A stretch of DNA of 64,000 nucleotides from Sandarakinorhabdus glacialis (GCF_014643455.1 NZ_BMJM01000001.1:486123-550122), one strand, 5' to 3'. Shown: positions 53,368 through 62,528, numbered from the stretch's first letter. Notes: a model not told the origin generated them from the sequence alone. Made by a program: numbers and translations.

Positions 53368-54260
53368 TGCGATTGTCGTTCTGGATTTTGGCGCTGCTGG
53401 TTGCGGCGCCGGCATTGCTGGTTTTGCCGGCTGCGCCGGCGGGTGCTGCGCCCGGTGTGTGGGTGGTACGCGACGCCGATACCGAAATCACGCTGTTCGG
53501 GACGATCCATGCGCTGCCGAAGGGCGAGAAGTGGCTGTCGCCGGGGCTGGCAGCACGGTTCGATGCGGCGGACACGCTGGTGCTCGAGGCGATCATTCCG
53601 GACGATGCGTATAGCCTGGCGCCGATGGTGGCCGAGATTGGCATGGCGGCGCCCGGGGCACCGGCGCTGAAGCCGTTGGCGGCAAGGGTGACGCCGGCGG
53701 CGGCGTTGCTGATTCCGTCGGCGTCCCAGGCGGCGGGGGTGCCGGTGGCGGCGCTCGACAGGATGGAGACCTGGCTGGCGGCGATCACGCTGGGCGAGGC
53801 GACGCTGCGCGCGGCGGGGTTCGATTCGGGCAATGGCGTGGAGCCGGCGCTGACGCTGCGCGCGAAGGCGGCGAAGAAGGCGATCGTGGCGCTGGAAACG
53901 CCGGAGCAGCAGCTGCGGTTTTTCGATGGGTTGCCCGAGGCCGACCAGGCGGCGATGCTCGAGGCGACGCTGACGGACTTGCGGATGGCGAAGGAGGATA
54001 GCGCCAGGTTGCTGGCGCTGTGGCGGGCGGGCGATGTGGGGGCGATCGAGCGGGATTTTGCGCGCGAGGTGCGCGCGTCGCCGCTGCTGGCGAAGGTGCT
54101 GCTGACCGATCGCAATAGGCGCTGGGCGGACTGGATCAGCGGCGTGATGCGGCGTCCGGGCAAGGTGTTCGTGGCGGTTGGGGCCGGGCATTTCGGTGGG
54201 ACGGCGGGGCTGTTGGCGTTGCTGCAGGCGCGGGGGATGGTGGTGGAGAAGGTGCAGTGA
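53367..54260 (+). CDS. TraB/GumN-family exported protein
   Basis: A 297-residue protein with a signal peptide (about residues 1-28, AGAAPG). It then shows TEITLFGTIHALPKGEKWL and the GxGH end motif GAGHFGGTAGLLALLQARG, which are the conserved ends of the TraB/GumN fold, a putative protease related to Tiki. The start overlaps the synthetase stop by one base. The last 125 bases overlap the convergent RBBP9-like gene (54136-54867). Confidence 0.85.
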   Translation: MRLSFWILALLVAAPALLVLPAAPAGAAPGVWVVRDADTEITLFGTIHALPKGEKWLSPGLAARFDAADTLVLEAIIPDDAYSLAPMVAEIGMAAPGAPALKPLAARVTPAAALLIPSASQAAGVPVAALDRMETWLAAITLGEATLRAAGFDSGNGVEPALTLRAKAAKKAIVALETPEQQLRFFDGLPEADQAAMLEATLTDLRMAKEDSARLLALWRAGDVGAIERDFAREVRASPLLAKVLLTDRNRRWADWISGVMRRPGKVFVAVGAGHFGGTAGLLALLQARGMVVEKVQ

Positions 54261-54867
54261 CGGCGTGCCGTAGGGCGGCGGCGCGTCGGTAGGGAGTACG
54301 ATCGGCGGTGGCCGATGCGATGAGCGTGTCGAGCAGGACTTCGCCGAAGGGCCAGGCGCCGAGCTGCGACGCGGTGTTGATATGGCCGGGGGCGCCGGCA
54401 TCGATGAAGGCGCTGCCCCATTCGTCGGCGAAGGTGCGGCTGCGGGGGACGACCGCGTAGGGGTCGGTGCTGCTGGCGACGAGGGTCGAGCGGAACGGCA
54501 GGGCGCAGCGGGAGAGTGGGGCGAAGCGGGCGATGTTGGCGGGGAGGCCGGCGCGCTCGGCGTCGCAGGGGGCGACGAGGAGCGCGCCGGCGACGCGGTG
54601 GGTGCTCGAGCCGGGACGGGCGGCCCAGGCGGCGATGGTGGCGCAGCCGAGGCTGTGGCCGACGAGGATGATGTTATCGGCGGGGAAAATCTGGCGCTCG
54701 AGGCCGTCGATCCAGTCGGCGGGGTCGGGGTCGTGCCAATTGGCTTGCTCGACGCGGTGGCAGTCGGGGCGGGATTGCAGCCAGAGCGATCGCCAATGGC
54801 CGGGGCCGGAGCCGTTGATGCCGGGAACGATGAGAATTGTCGGGCCGGGAACGGATGCGGAATTCAT
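54136..54867 (-). CDS. RBBP9/YdeN-type alpha/beta hydrolase
   Basis: A serine-hydrolase-like protein. The first 190 residues match the RBBP9/YdeN family: ILIVPGINGSGPGHWRSLW, the nucleophile elbow LVGHSLGCATIAAWA and the histidine in APGHINTASQLGAWPFGE. The final 50 residues are Pro/Ala/Arg-rich and overlap the traB gene on the other strand by 125 bases. That tail is likely a by-product of the overlap rather than a folded domain. Function unknown; perhaps a peptidase-like hydrolase. Confidence 0.8.
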   Translation of the reverse strand: MNSASVPGPTILIVPGINGSGPGHWRSLWLQSRPDCHRVEQANWHDPDPADWIDGLERQIFPADNIILVGHSLGCATIAAWAARPGSSTHRVAGALLVAPCDAERAGLPANIARFAPLSRCALPFRSTLVASSTDPYAVVPRSRTFADEWGSAFIDAGAPGHINTASQLGAWPFGEVLLDTLIASATADRTPYRRAAALRHAVTAPSPPPSPAPAATPTAPPSHRNARPQPPRTPCPDAASRR

Positions 54868-55211
54868 GCGCGGCTCCTTTGGATCGCTGGGCAGAACCGG
54901 CGGAGGCGCCGGACGGGTCCGGTCCGGTGCCTCCGCCGCAGGACTGGCGGCGTCTGGGGAAACGCTCCGCCAAGATCGTCACCGGACTGACTCGGTGGCG
55001 ATGGCGGCAGCATATCCCATTGCCTTGGTAGGCTATCGGTGGTTTTGCTTTGTGGTGGGCAAGGCGAACTTGGCATCGGGCGTTACCGAAATCGTACCGA
55101 CCTTGCTTTTGGGCAGTTGCTGGCTTATGCGCCACCGCTTCGCGTCTTCCCGATTCTGCATCCCTGGAGGCCTGGGGCGGCGCGATATGTGAACAATTGG
55201 AGAAGCGAGCA
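54868..55211. other. 344-bp region between the RBBP9-like gene and rplY
   Basis: Divergent region with both promoters and no supported gene. It contains a 16-bp stem with a 7-base loop (54899-54937). The rest shows no further repeat or open frame that looks coding. Two in-frame M codons in plus-strand frames do not resemble any protein. Confidence 0.6.
54899..54937. repeat. Hairpin between divergent genes
   Basis: Arms 54899-54914 and 54922-54937 pair over 16 bases with one wobble. It begins GGCGGAGGCGCC. It lies 32 bases upstream of the RBBP9-like start. Possible mRNA-leader structure or repeat remnant. Confidence 0.6.
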
Positions 55212-55835
55212 ATGAGCGAAAATCTAAAGCTCGCGGCCGAAACGCGTGACCGGGCAGGCAAGGGAGCCTCTCGGGCAGTGCGTCGTACGGGCCGCGTACC
55301 GGCAGTGATCTATGGCAATGGCGAAACCGCCGTGACCATTCACGTCGAAGAGAAGCTGCTGGTCCGCCAGCTGTCGACCGGGCATTTCATGAATTCCGTG
55401 GTCGAAATCGCCGTCGATGGCGGTGCGCCGGTGCGTACCCTGCCGCGCGACGTGCAGTTCCACCCGGTTTCGGATCGCCCGATCCATGTCGATTTCCTGC
55501 GGCTGGCCGGCAACGCCGTCATCACCGTCGAAGTGCCCGTGCACTTCATCGATGAAGACAAGTCGCCCGGCATGAAGCGCGGCGCGGTGCTCAACATCGT
55601 TCGCCACGAACTGCAGCTCGATTGCCCTTCGGATGCGATTCCCGACCAGATCGAGATCAGCCTCGATGGCACCGATGTCGGCGATTCGATCCACATCAGC
55701 GCCGTCAAGCTGCCGGAAGGCGTCAAGTCGCACATCACCGATCGCGATTTCACCATCGCCACGCTGGTTGCGCCTTCGGCTCTGAAGAGCGAAACCGACG
55801 CAGCCGAAACCGCAGCTGAAGAAGCCGCGGCCTGA
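55212..55835 (+). CDS. rplY: 50S ribosomal protein L25 (CTC type)
   Basis: A 207-residue L25/general-stress form that binds 5S rRNA. The N-terminal domain contains [21 protein letters not shown] and [15 protein letters not shown]. The C-terminal TL5/CTC domain is present (about residues 100-190), followed by an Ala/Glu-rich tail. ATG 55212 follows GGAGAAGC. It is followed by pth with a 19-base gap. Confidence 0.94.
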   Translation: MSENLKLAAETRDRAGKGASRAVRRTGRVPAVIYGNGETAVTIHVEEKLLVRQLSTGHFMNSVVEIAVDGGAPVRTLPRDVQFHPVSDRPIHVDFLRLAGNAVITVEVPVHFIDEDKSPGMKRGAVLNIVRHELQLDCPSDAIPDQIEISLDGTDVGDSIHISAVKLPEGVKSHITDRDFTIATLVAPSALKSETDAAETAAEEAAA

Positions 55836-55854
55836 GATTGATTGACCGAGACCG

Positions 55855-56427
55855 GTGAAGCTTTTTGCCGGTCTCGGTAATCCGGGCGCTGCCTATGCGC
55901 TCAATCGGCACAATATCGGGTTCATGGCGGTCGACGCCATCGCCGCGCTCCATGGTTTCGGACCGTGGAAAACCCGATTTCAGGGATTGACCAGCGAAGG
56001 CCGTATCGGGCCGCACCGCGTCACCCTGCTCAAGCCTGCGACATTCATGAACGAGAGCGGACGCTCCGTTGGCGAGGCTGTGCGGTTTTTCAAGGTCGAG
56101 CCGACGGATGCGTTGACGGTGTTTTATGATGAGCTGGATCTGGAGCCGTTTCGGGTGAAGGTGAAGCATGGCGGCGGGGCGGCGGGGCATAATGGGATTC
56201 GGTCGCTGGATGCGCATCTGGGGCCGGAATTTCGGCGGGTGCGGATGGGGATCGGGCATCCGGGGCACAAGGACCGGGTCTCGCCGTATGTGCTGGGGAA
56301 TTTTGCCAAGATCGAGATGGATCCGCTGGCGGATGTGCTGGGGGCGGTGGCGGCCGAGGTGTTGTGGTTGCTCGATGGCAATGATGCGCGGTTCATGAGC
56401 GAGGTTGCTCGGCGGGTGCAGGGATAG
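55855..56427 (+). CDS. pth: Peptidyl-tRNA hydrolase
   Basis: Releases peptides from dropped-off peptidyl-tRNA. The 190-residue enzyme starts with GTG. It has GLGNPGAAYALNRHNIGFMAVDA with the catalytic histidine (His19) and Asn, then KPATFMNESGRSVGEAVRFF and GGGAAGHNGIRSLDAHLG. The rplY-pth-ychF order is conserved in many proteobacteria. Confidence 0.96.
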   Translation: MKLFAGLGNPGAAYALNRHNIGFMAVDAIAALHGFGPWKTRFQGLTSEGRIGPHRVTLLKPATFMNESGRSVGEAVRFFKVEPTDALTVFYDELDLEPFRVKVKHGGGAAGHNGIRSLDAHLGPEFRRVRMGIGHPGHKDRVSPYVLGNFAKIEMDPLADVLGAVAAEVLWLLDGNDARFMSEVARRVQG

Positions 56428-56526
56428 GGCTCGTCATAGCTTTCCAATTCGGTGTCCAGCGGCTAGAGCGCGGCCACGTCTGACCCTGCCCGTATGTGCG
56501 CGGGAAGCAAGAACCAAGGATCGATA

Positions 56527-57627
56527 ATGGCTATTCGTTGCGGGATTGTCGGGCTGCCCAATGTCGGCAAGTCGACGTTGTTCAATGCGCTGACCGAGAC
56601 GGCCAGCGCGGCGGCGGCCAATTATCCGTTTTGCACGATCGAGCCGAATGTCGGCAATGTGCCGGTGCCGGATACGCGGCTTGATGACCTGGCGCGGATT
56701 GGCGGGTCGGCGAAGATTATCGAGACGCAACTGGGGTTTACCGACATTGCCGGGTTGGTGCGCGGCGCGTCGAAGGGCGAGGGGCTGGGCAACCAGTTCC
56801 TGGCGAATATCCGCGAGACCGATGCGATCGTGCATGTGCTGCGGTGTTTCGAGGATGACGACGTTACGCATGTCGAGGGCCGGGTCGACCCGGTTTCCGA
56901 CGCCGAGACGGTCGAGACCGAACTGATGTTGTCGGACCTGGAGTCGCTCGAGAAGCGGGTGCCGTCGCTGGTGAAGAAGGCCGCGCAGGGGGACAAGGAA
57001 GCCAAGTTGCAGGCGGTGGTGCTGGGCCAGGCGCTGGAATTGCTGCGCGAGGGCAAGCCGGCGCGGCTGGTGGTGGCCAAGGACGAGGAGGAGCAGCGGG
57101 TGCTCGACCAGGCGCAGCTGCTGACGTCGAAGCCGGTGCTGTATGTCTGCAATGTCGAGGAGGCTTCGGCGGCGGCGGGGAACGCGTTCAGTGCGGCAGT
57201 GCTCGCGATGGCGGCGAAGGTCGGGGCGGGGGCGGTGATCGTTTCCGCGGCGATCGAGGCCGAGGTGGCTTTGATGGATGCGGGCGATCGGCCGGAGTAT
57301 CTGGAAGCGCTGGGGCTGACCGAGACGGGTTTGGCGCGGGTTGTGCGGGCGGCTTATGAGCTGTTGGGGCTGATTACGTTCTTTACGGTGGGGCCCAAGG
57401 AGGCGCGGGCCTGGACGGTTACTGTGGGGTCGAAGGCTCCGCAAGCGGCTGGGGCGATCCATGGGGATTTCGAGAAGGGCTTTATCCGGGCGGAGACGAT
57501 GGCGTTTTCGGACTATGTGAAGTTCGGGGGCGAGGCAGGGACGAAGGAGGCTGGGAAGTACCGGTCTGAGGGGAAGGAATATGTGGTGCAGGATGGGGAT
57601 GTGATGCTGTTTCGATTCAACGTCTGA
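56527..57627 (+). CDS. ychF: Redox-responsive ATPase YchF
   Basis: An Obg-family P-loop protein of 366 residues. G1 is GIVGLPNVGKSTLFNAL and G3 is GFTDIAGLVRGASKGEG. The G4 position reads CNVEE instead of NKxD, which explains ATP rather than GTP preference. The coiled-coil and C-terminal TGS domains (FFTVGPKEARAWTV) follow. The start is at ATG 56527; a longer frame to 56494 has no support. Confidence 0.95.
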   Translation: MAIRCGIVGLPNVGKSTLFNALTETASAAAANYPFCTIEPNVGNVPVPDTRLDDLARIGGSAKIIETQLGFTDIAGLVRGASKGEGLGNQFLANIRETDAIVHVLRCFEDDDVTHVEGRVDPVSDAETVETELMLSDLESLEKRVPSLVKKAAQGDKEAKLQAVVLGQALELLREGKPARLVVAKDEEEQRVLDQAQLLTSKPVLYVCNVEEASAAAGNAFSAAVLAMAAKVGAGAVIVSAAIEAEVALMDAGDRPEYLEALGLTETGLARVVRAAYELLGLITFFTVGPKEARAWTVTVGSKAPQAAGAIHGDFEKGFIRAETMAFSDYVKFGGEAGTKEAGKYRSEGKEYVVQDGDVMLFRFNV

Positions 57628-57697
57628 GGGGTGGGTTGGCGGCGGGTTCGCCGGGACGGTTTTGCTTCTGCTGGGCGGGGGGTGCTTGGGGCGACCG

Positions 57698-57725
57698 CTG
57701 GATGCCAGCCTTCGCTGGCATGACA
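57698..57725. repeat. Intergenic 28-bp repeat (copy 3)
   Basis: Identical to 48093-48120. It is followed 39 bases later by the other repeat, copying the pairing seen at 48 kb in reversed order. Confidence 0.85.
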
Positions 57726-57764
57726 GCGGGGGAGTGGGGGCTTTTTTTGATGGTGCGGGAGTAG

Positions 57765-57798
57765 GTAGCTGGGTCCCGGGTCAAGCCCGGGATGACAG
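57765..57798. repeat. Intergenic repeat, CCGGGATGACAG type (copy 2)
   Basis: Same element as 48015-48048, and adjacent to copy 3 of the 28-bp repeat. The two families therefore travel together or share insertion preferences. Confidence 0.8.
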
Positions 57799-57826
57799 TT
57801 GGAGAGGGCGGCGCTAGGGTTTGTGC

Positions 57827-59017
57827 ATGATTGCACGCCGACATTTGCTTGCTGTTGCCGCTGCGGGGGTTGCTGTGCCGGCCTTCGCGCAGAAGATGGT
57901 TGACCTGGGCTTTCCGGGTGGGCCGAGCGCTCGGCCCTTGGTGACGGATTATCCGGGCAAGGGGGCGATGGTCCTGCAGCGGACGACGCCGCCGTTGCTC
58001 GAGACTCCGATGCGGGTTTTCGATGGCGATGTGCTGACGCCGAATACGTCGCATTATGTGCGTTGGCACTGGGGGTTTCCGGTCGAGGTCGATGCGGCTG
58101 CTTTTCGGTTGAAGGTTGGTGGGCATGTGGGGAAGCCGCTGTCGCTGTCTTTGGCAGAGTTGAAGAAGTTGCCGCGGTTCGAGATTGTTGCGGTGAACCA
58201 GTGTTCAGGGAATTCGCGGGGGTTTTTCGAGCCGCGGGTGGCGGGGGCGCAATGGGGCAATGGCGCGATGAGCAATGCGCGCTGGACGGGGGTGCGGCTG
58301 CGCGATGTGCTCAAGGCTGCCGGGGTGAAACCGGGGGCGGTGCAGGTGCGGTTTTCTGGGCTCGATGCGCCGGCGGTCGAGGCGGCGCCGGACTTTGCCA
58401 AGTCGCTGGCGGTCGATCATGCGCTGGACGGCGAGGTGATGATCGCCTGGGCGATGAATGGTGAGGATCTGCCGATCCTGAACGGGTTTCCGCTGCGGCT
58501 GGTCGTGCCGGGTTGGTTTTCGACGTATTGGGTGAAGATGCTTGATAGCATCGAGGTGCTGAGCGCCCCGGATACGGGGTACTGGATGGCGAAGGCGTAT
58601 CTGGTGCCAACGGCGCCGGGCGCGAACGTGGCGCCGGGGACGAGGGAGTTTGCGCGTGAGCCGATCAATCGTATGCCGCCGCGGTCGTTCGTGACGAGTG
58701 TCGCGGATAAGGCTGTGGTCGGCTGGACGCCGGAGATGAAGGTCGGCGGGATTGCGTTCGGCGGGGATTGCGGAGTGCAGCGGGTCGAGGTTTCGGGGGA
58801 TGGCGGGGCAAGTTGGCGCGATGCTCGGCTGGGGACTGACTTGGGAAAATATGGCTTTCGGCGGTTCGATGGGGTTGTGCCGGTGGCGCGTGCGGGGGCG
58901 GTGTTGATGGCGCGGTGCACGAATGCCAACGGATTGGCGCAGGGGATGGTGCCGAACTGGAATCCCGGCGGTTATGCGCGGAATGTCGTCGAGCCGGTTC
59001 GGGTGCGGTTCTCGTGA
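57827..59017 (+). CDS. sorA: Molybdopterin sulfite dehydrogenase catalytic subunit
   Basis: Periplasmic sulfite:cytochrome c oxidoreductase. The 396-residue precursor has an RR-containing export leader (residues 1-22). The molybdenum ligand lies in NQCSGNSRGFFEP (Cys126). The region GFPLRLVVPGWFSTYWVKML follows, and the C-terminal dimer domain ends with [15 protein letters not shown]. It overlaps the following cytochrome gene in GTGA style, which supports the SorAB assignment. A TTG start at 57821 is dismissed. Confidence 0.88.
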   Translation: MIARRHLLAVAAAGVAVPAFAQKMVDLGFPGGPSARPLVTDYPGKGAMVLQRTTPPLLETPMRVFDGDVLTPNTSHYVRWHWGFPVEVDAAAFRLKVGGHVGKPLSLSLAELKKLPRFEIVAVNQCSGNSRGFFEPRVAGAQWGNGAMSNARWTGVRLRDVLKAAGVKPGAVQVRFSGLDAPAVEAAPDFAKSLAVDHALDGEVMIAWAMNGEDLPILNGFPLRLVVPGWFSTYWVKMLDSIEVLSAPDTGYWMAKAYLVPTAPGANVAPGTREFAREPINRMPPRSFVTSVADKAVVGWTPEMKVGGIAFGGDCGVQRVEVSGDGGASWRDARLGTDLGKYGFRRFDGVVPVARAGAVLMARCTNANGLAQGMVPNWNPGGYARNVVEPVRVRFS

Positions 59018-59307
59018 TCCGGATGGCTGTGGTCACGGCGCTGGTGAGCATCGTCTTGCCGGGTGAGTTCGTGGCTTTTCCGGACATCAAGGGCGGGCCA
59101 TCGGCGGAGGTGGTCAATTCGAATTGCCTGGCGTGTCATTCGGGCGAGATGGTGACGAACCAGCCGCGGTTGAGCGAGGCGGAGTGGCGCGCGGTCGTCG
59201 GCAAGATGCGCGCGACATACAAGGCGCCGATCGCGGAAAGCGACGATGCGGCGATCGTGGCATGGTTGACGGCGATGCAGCAGCAGCGGGCGTCTTCCGG
59301 CGGTTGA
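59014..59307 (+). CDS. sorB: Sulfite dehydrogenase cytochrome c subunit
   Basis: A 97-residue export-targeted monoheme cytochrome. Hydrophobic leader, then heme site [10 protein letters not shown] (Cys-x-x-Cys-His), and a Met ligand region [12 protein letters not shown]. It would accept electrons from SorA and pass them on to the respiratory chain. Starts: GTG 59014 (overlapping the SorA stop) or ATG 59023. Next gene is glyQ, with only 5 bases between. Confidence 0.85.
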   Translation: MIRMAVVTALVSIVLPGEFVAFPDIKGGPSAEVVNSNCLACHSGEMVTNQPRLSEAEWRAVVGKMRATYKAPIAESDDAAIVAWLTAMQQQRASSGG

Positions 59308-59312
59308 CCCCA

Positions 59313-60293
59313 ATGCGGTCGCGCCGCTACACGCGGGGCAGTATTTTGCACCTGCGAAGGGCTTTTCCGCTGACGTCGCTTTCTTTCCAGGACATCATCC
59401 TTACGCTCCAGGGGTACTGGGGCGACAAGGGTTGCGCGATATTGCAGCCGTACGACATGGAAATGGGAGCGGGGACGTTCCACCCGGCGACGACGCTGCG
59501 CGCGTTGGGTCCCGACACATGGAATGCGGCGTTCGTGCAGCCGAGCCGGCGGCCGAGCGATGGGCGGTATGGGGAAAACCCGAACCGGCTGCAGCATTAT
59601 TACCAGTTTCAGGTGATCTTGAAGCCTTCGCCGGCGGATCTGATCGACCTTTATCTGGGGTCGCTCGATGCGATCGGGATCGATCGCCGGGTGCATGACA
59701 TTCGGTTCGTCGAGGATGATTGGGAATCGCCGACCTTGGGGGCCTGGGGGCTGGGCTGGGAAGTCTGGTGCGATGGCATGGAGGTGACGCAGTTCACCTA
59801 TTTCCAGCAGGTTGCGGGGCATGATTGTGCGCCGGTGGCGGGTGAGCTGACCTATGGGCTGGAGCGGCTGGCGATGTATGTGCAGGGGGTCGAGAGTGTT
59901 TACGACCTCCGGTATAACGATGCCGGCGTTTCGTATGGCGATGTGTTCTTGAAGCAGGAACAGCAGTTTTCGGCGTATAATTTCGAGCACGCCAACACCG
60001 AGCGGTTGTTCCAGCATTTCAAAGATGTGAGCGAGGAATGCCGGGCGTTGGTGGGGGTAGGGCTGCCGTTGCCGGCGTATGACCAGGCGATCAAGGCTAG
60101 CCATATCTTTAACTTGTTGAATGCGCGGGGCGTGATTTCCGTGGCTGAGCGGCAGGCTTATATCGGGCGGGTGCGGGATTTGGTTAAGGCTGTGGCGGAT
60201 ATCTGGGTGGCTTCGTTTGGTGTTGCGACACCCCCACCCGGGCCGGCCAAGGGGCCGTCTTTCGCCTCCCCCCTTGAGGGGGAGGGGAAGTGA
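59313..60293 (+). CDS. glyQ: Glycyl-tRNA synthetase alpha subunit with repeat-derived tail
   Basis: A 326-residue alpha chain of the tetrameric glycyl-tRNA synthetase. Core motifs [40 protein letters not shown] and [24 protein letters not shown] are intact. The first 22 residues are longer than usual and the true start may lie further in (no good ribosome binding site near ATG 59313). The last 22 residues (from about [11 protein letters not shown] to SPLEGEGK) come from a palindromic repeat (60229-60287). Translation into glyS is coupled by GTGA. Confidence 0.93.
   Translation: MRSRRYTRGSILHLRRAFPLTSLSFQDIILTLQGYWGDKGCAILQPYDMEMGAGTFHPATTLRALGPDTWNAAFVQPSRRPSDGRYGENPNRLQHYYQFQVILKPSPADLIDLYLGSLDAIGIDRRVHDIRFVEDDWESPTLGAWGLGWEVWCDGMEVTQFTYFQQVAGHDCAPVAGELTYGLERLAMYVQGVESVYDLRYNDAGVSYGDVFLKQEQQFSAYNFEHANTERLFQHFKDVSEECRALVGVGLPLPAYDQAIKASHIFNLLNARGVISVAERQAYIGRVRDLVKAVADIWVASFGVATPPPGPAKGPSFASPLEGEGK
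60229..60287. repeat. Palindromic repeat single unit inside the glyQ 3' end (copy 4)
   Basis: The unit starts CCCCCACCCGGGCCG and ends with a CCCCCCTTGAGGGGG stem. It is the half-unit of 2594-2723 in the same frame as the glyS copy. Read in glyQ it encodes ProProProGlyProAlaLysGly through SerProLeuGluGlyGluGly. Confidence 0.85.
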
Positions 60294-62452
60294 GCGCGTT
60301 TTTGCTTGAGCTGGCTTCGGAGGAAATTCCGGCGCGGATGCAGGCGGCTGCGGCCGAGCAGTTGCGGACGCGGTTTGTCGATGGATTGAAGGCGGCCGGG
60401 TTGGCGCATGGGGCTGTGGTGGCGGATGCGACGCCGCGGCGGCTGTGGTTGATTGCCGAGGATGTGGCGGAGGCCAGTGCGGCGTCGAGCGAGGAGCGCA
60501 AGGGGCCATCGGCTTCGGCGCCCGAGGGCGCGATTGCGGGGTTCTTGCGCGGCGTCGGGTTGACGCGGGATCAGTTGGAAGAACGGGTTACGCCCAAGGG
60601 CGTGGTGCTGTTTGCGCATATTGCCAGTCCTGGGCGGTCGGCGGCGGCGATTCTGGCGGAGCTGGTGCCGGCGATCGTGCGGGATTTCCAGTGGCCGAAA
60701 TCGATGCGTTGGGGCGCGGGGACGGTGCGCTGGGTGCGGCCGTTGACGGGGATCGTGGCGTTGCTCGACGGCGACGTTGTGGCTTGTGAGGCGCATGGGG
60801 TTGTGGCCGGGCGTGAGACGCGCGGGCACCGGATCATGGGCGGGGCGGTTTCGGTGGAGAGCGCCGGGACCTATGCGGCGCAGTTGCTGGCGGAGAAGGT
60901 GGTTGTGTCGTCGGCGGAGCGGCGCGGGTTGATCGAGGCCGGGGCGACGGAGGCTGCTGCGGCTGAGGGCTTGAGCGTGGTTCCGGATGCGGGACTGGTG
61001 GCGGAGAATGCCGGGCTGACGGAGTGGCCGGTGCCGATGTTGGGGGCTTTCGATCCGGCGTTTTTGGCGGTGCCGCGCGAGGTGATCCAGCTGACGATGC
61101 GGACGAACCAGAAGTATTTTGCTTGCGTGGATGCGGGCGGGGAATTGGCTCCGGCGTTTGTTTGCACGGCGAATTTGGTCGCGAGTGATGGCGGCGGCGC
61201 GATTATTGCCGGGAACGAGCGGGTGCTGAGTGCCCGGTTGGCGGATGCTAAGTTTTTTTGGGACCAGGATGTTGCGGCTGTTTTGGCCGGGGGGCTGGAG
61301 GTTTTTGCGCCGAAGTTGAGCGATATCGTTTTTCATGAGAAATTGGGGACTGTTGCGGACAAGGTCGCGCGAGTTGCGAAGCTGGCGCGGTGGTTGGTTG
61401 AGAGTGGGGCTGTTTCTTCCGCCGATGGGAAGGCTCCCCTCTCCCCGCTCGCCGAAGGCGGCGAGTCGCCCTCTCCATCAAGGGGAGAGGGTAGCGGGTT
61501 GGCCGATCTGGCGGAGCGAGCGGCTTTGTTGTGCAAGGTTGACCTGGTTTCGGCGACAGTTGGCGAGTTTCCCGAGGTGCAGGGGGTTGCCGGCGCGTAT
61601 CTGGCGCGGGTGTCGGGCGAGGATGCGGCGGTCGCGGATGCTATTCGGGATCATTACAAGCCGGTGGGGCAGGGGGATGATGTTCCGACGGCTCCGTTAA
61701 GTGTGGCGGTGGCTTTGGCGGACAAGCTGGATACCATTGCGGCCTTTTTTCTCATCAACGAAGCTCCAACGGGATCCAAAGACCCTTTTGCTATTCGCAG
61801 AGCCGCTTTGGGAGTTATTGCATCGATTGTTCGGAACGGGCTGCGCTTTCGTATGGAAACAGTTCTGCTCCAGACTGTCGGCGACGACCTGGACAGTTTC
61901 GTGAAGGTCTTCGACGGCCGGATTGAGGAGAAGCTCGGAGCGTTTTTTGCTGACCGGCTTAAGGTTCAGCAACGTGAATTGGGCATGCGTAACGATTTGA
62001 TCGACGCGGTATTTGCCCTCGGTGGCGAGGATGATCTGGTTCGCCTTTTGGCTCGTGTCCGTGCGCTGCAAGCCGTTCTTGCAACAAAGAACGGTACCAA
62101 CCTCCTTGCCGGGGTTAAGCGCGCCGCGAGTATCCTGCGCATCGAGGAGGGCAAGGATAGGCTGGTTTTTGATGGCGCAACGGACGTGAACCTGTTGAGC
62201 GAAGATGCGGAACGGGCGCTCTCTGTCGCGCTTGATGGATCGGTGCCGGAGATTGCTGCAGCTGTCGAACGCGAAGACTTTGCTGCCGCGATGGCTGCGC
62301 TCGCAGGTCTGCGACCGGCAGTGGACGCGTTTTTCGAGGGGGTTATCGTTAATGCGCCTGATCCGGCGGTGCGGTTGAACCGGTTGGGGTTGTTGGCGCG
62401 TTTGCGTGGTGCGGCGAATAGCGTGGCGGATTTTTCCAAGATCGAGGGGTGA
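60290..62452 (+). CDS. glyS: Glycyl-tRNA synthetase beta subunit with repeat-derived insertion
   Basis: A 720-residue beta chain (GTG start 60290 overlapping the glyQ stop). It begins [18 protein letters not shown] and shows [16 protein letters not shown]-like features. Residues about 380-402 form a low-complexity insert ([20 protein letters not shown] type) coded by a palindromic repeat, flanked by normal homology ([17 protein letters not shown] before, [23 protein letters not shown] after). DNA between about 61735 and 62335 is lower in GC with different codon use. The insert probably forms an exposed loop. Full function is expected. Confidence 0.92.
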   Translation: MSAFLLELASEEIPARMQAAAAEQLRTRFVDGLKAAGLAHGAVVADATPRRLWLIAEDVAEASAASSEERKGPSASAPEGAIAGFLRGVGLTRDQLEERVTPKGVVLFAHIASPGRSAAAILAELVPAIVRDFQWPKSMRWGAGTVRWVRPLTGIVALLDGDVVACEAHGVVAGRETRGHRIMGGAVSVESAGTYAAQLLAEKVVVSSAERRGLIEAGATEAAAAEGLSVVPDAGLVAENAGLTEWPVPMLGAFDPAFLAVPREVIQLTMRTNQKYFACVDAGGELAPAFVCTANLVASDGGGAIIAGNERVLSARLADAKFFWDQDVAAVLAGGLEVFAPKLSDIVFHEKLGTVADKVARVAKLARWLVESGAVSSADGKAPLSPLAEGGESPSPSRGEGSGLADLAERAALLCKVDLVSATVGEFPEVQGVAGAYLARVSGEDAAVADAIRDHYKPVGQGDDVPTAPLSVAVALADKLDTIAAFFLINEAPTGSKDPFAIRRAALGVIASIVRNGLRFRMETVLLQTVGDDLDSFVKVFDGRIEEKLGAFFADRLKVQQRELGMRNDLIDAVFALGGEDDLVRLLARVRALQAVLATKNGTNLLAGVKRAASILRIEEGKDRLVFDGATDVNLLSEDAERALSVALDGSVPEIAAAVEREDFAAAMAALAGLRPAVDAFFEGVIVNAPDPAVRLNRLGLLARLRGAANSVADFSKIEG
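61430..61491. repeat. Palindromic repeat single unit inserted in frame in glyS (copy 5)
   Basis: The unit has CCCCTCTCCCC, a CTCGCC/GGCGAG inner dyad and a CCCTCTCC/GGGAGAGGG terminal stem. It keeps the glyS frame (62 bases plus flank). It aligns with the 62457 copy over nearly its entire length. Confidence 0.88.
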
Positions 62453-62456
62453 TTTA

Positions 62457-62512
62457 CCCCTCACCCCGGGCCGCCTTTGGCGTCTCTCGCCCTCTCCCGC
62501 AGGGCGAGAGGG
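62457..62512. repeat. Palindromic repeat single unit between glyS and ppdK (copy 6)
   Basis: It starts CCCCTCACCCCGGGCCGCC, 4 bases after the glyS stop, and ends in a CCCTCTCCCGC/GGGCGAGAGGG stem. It stands 16 bases before the ppdK ATG and so lies in the leader of that gene. Confidence 0.88.
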
Positions 62513-62528
62513 TAACGTGGAGCTTTTG

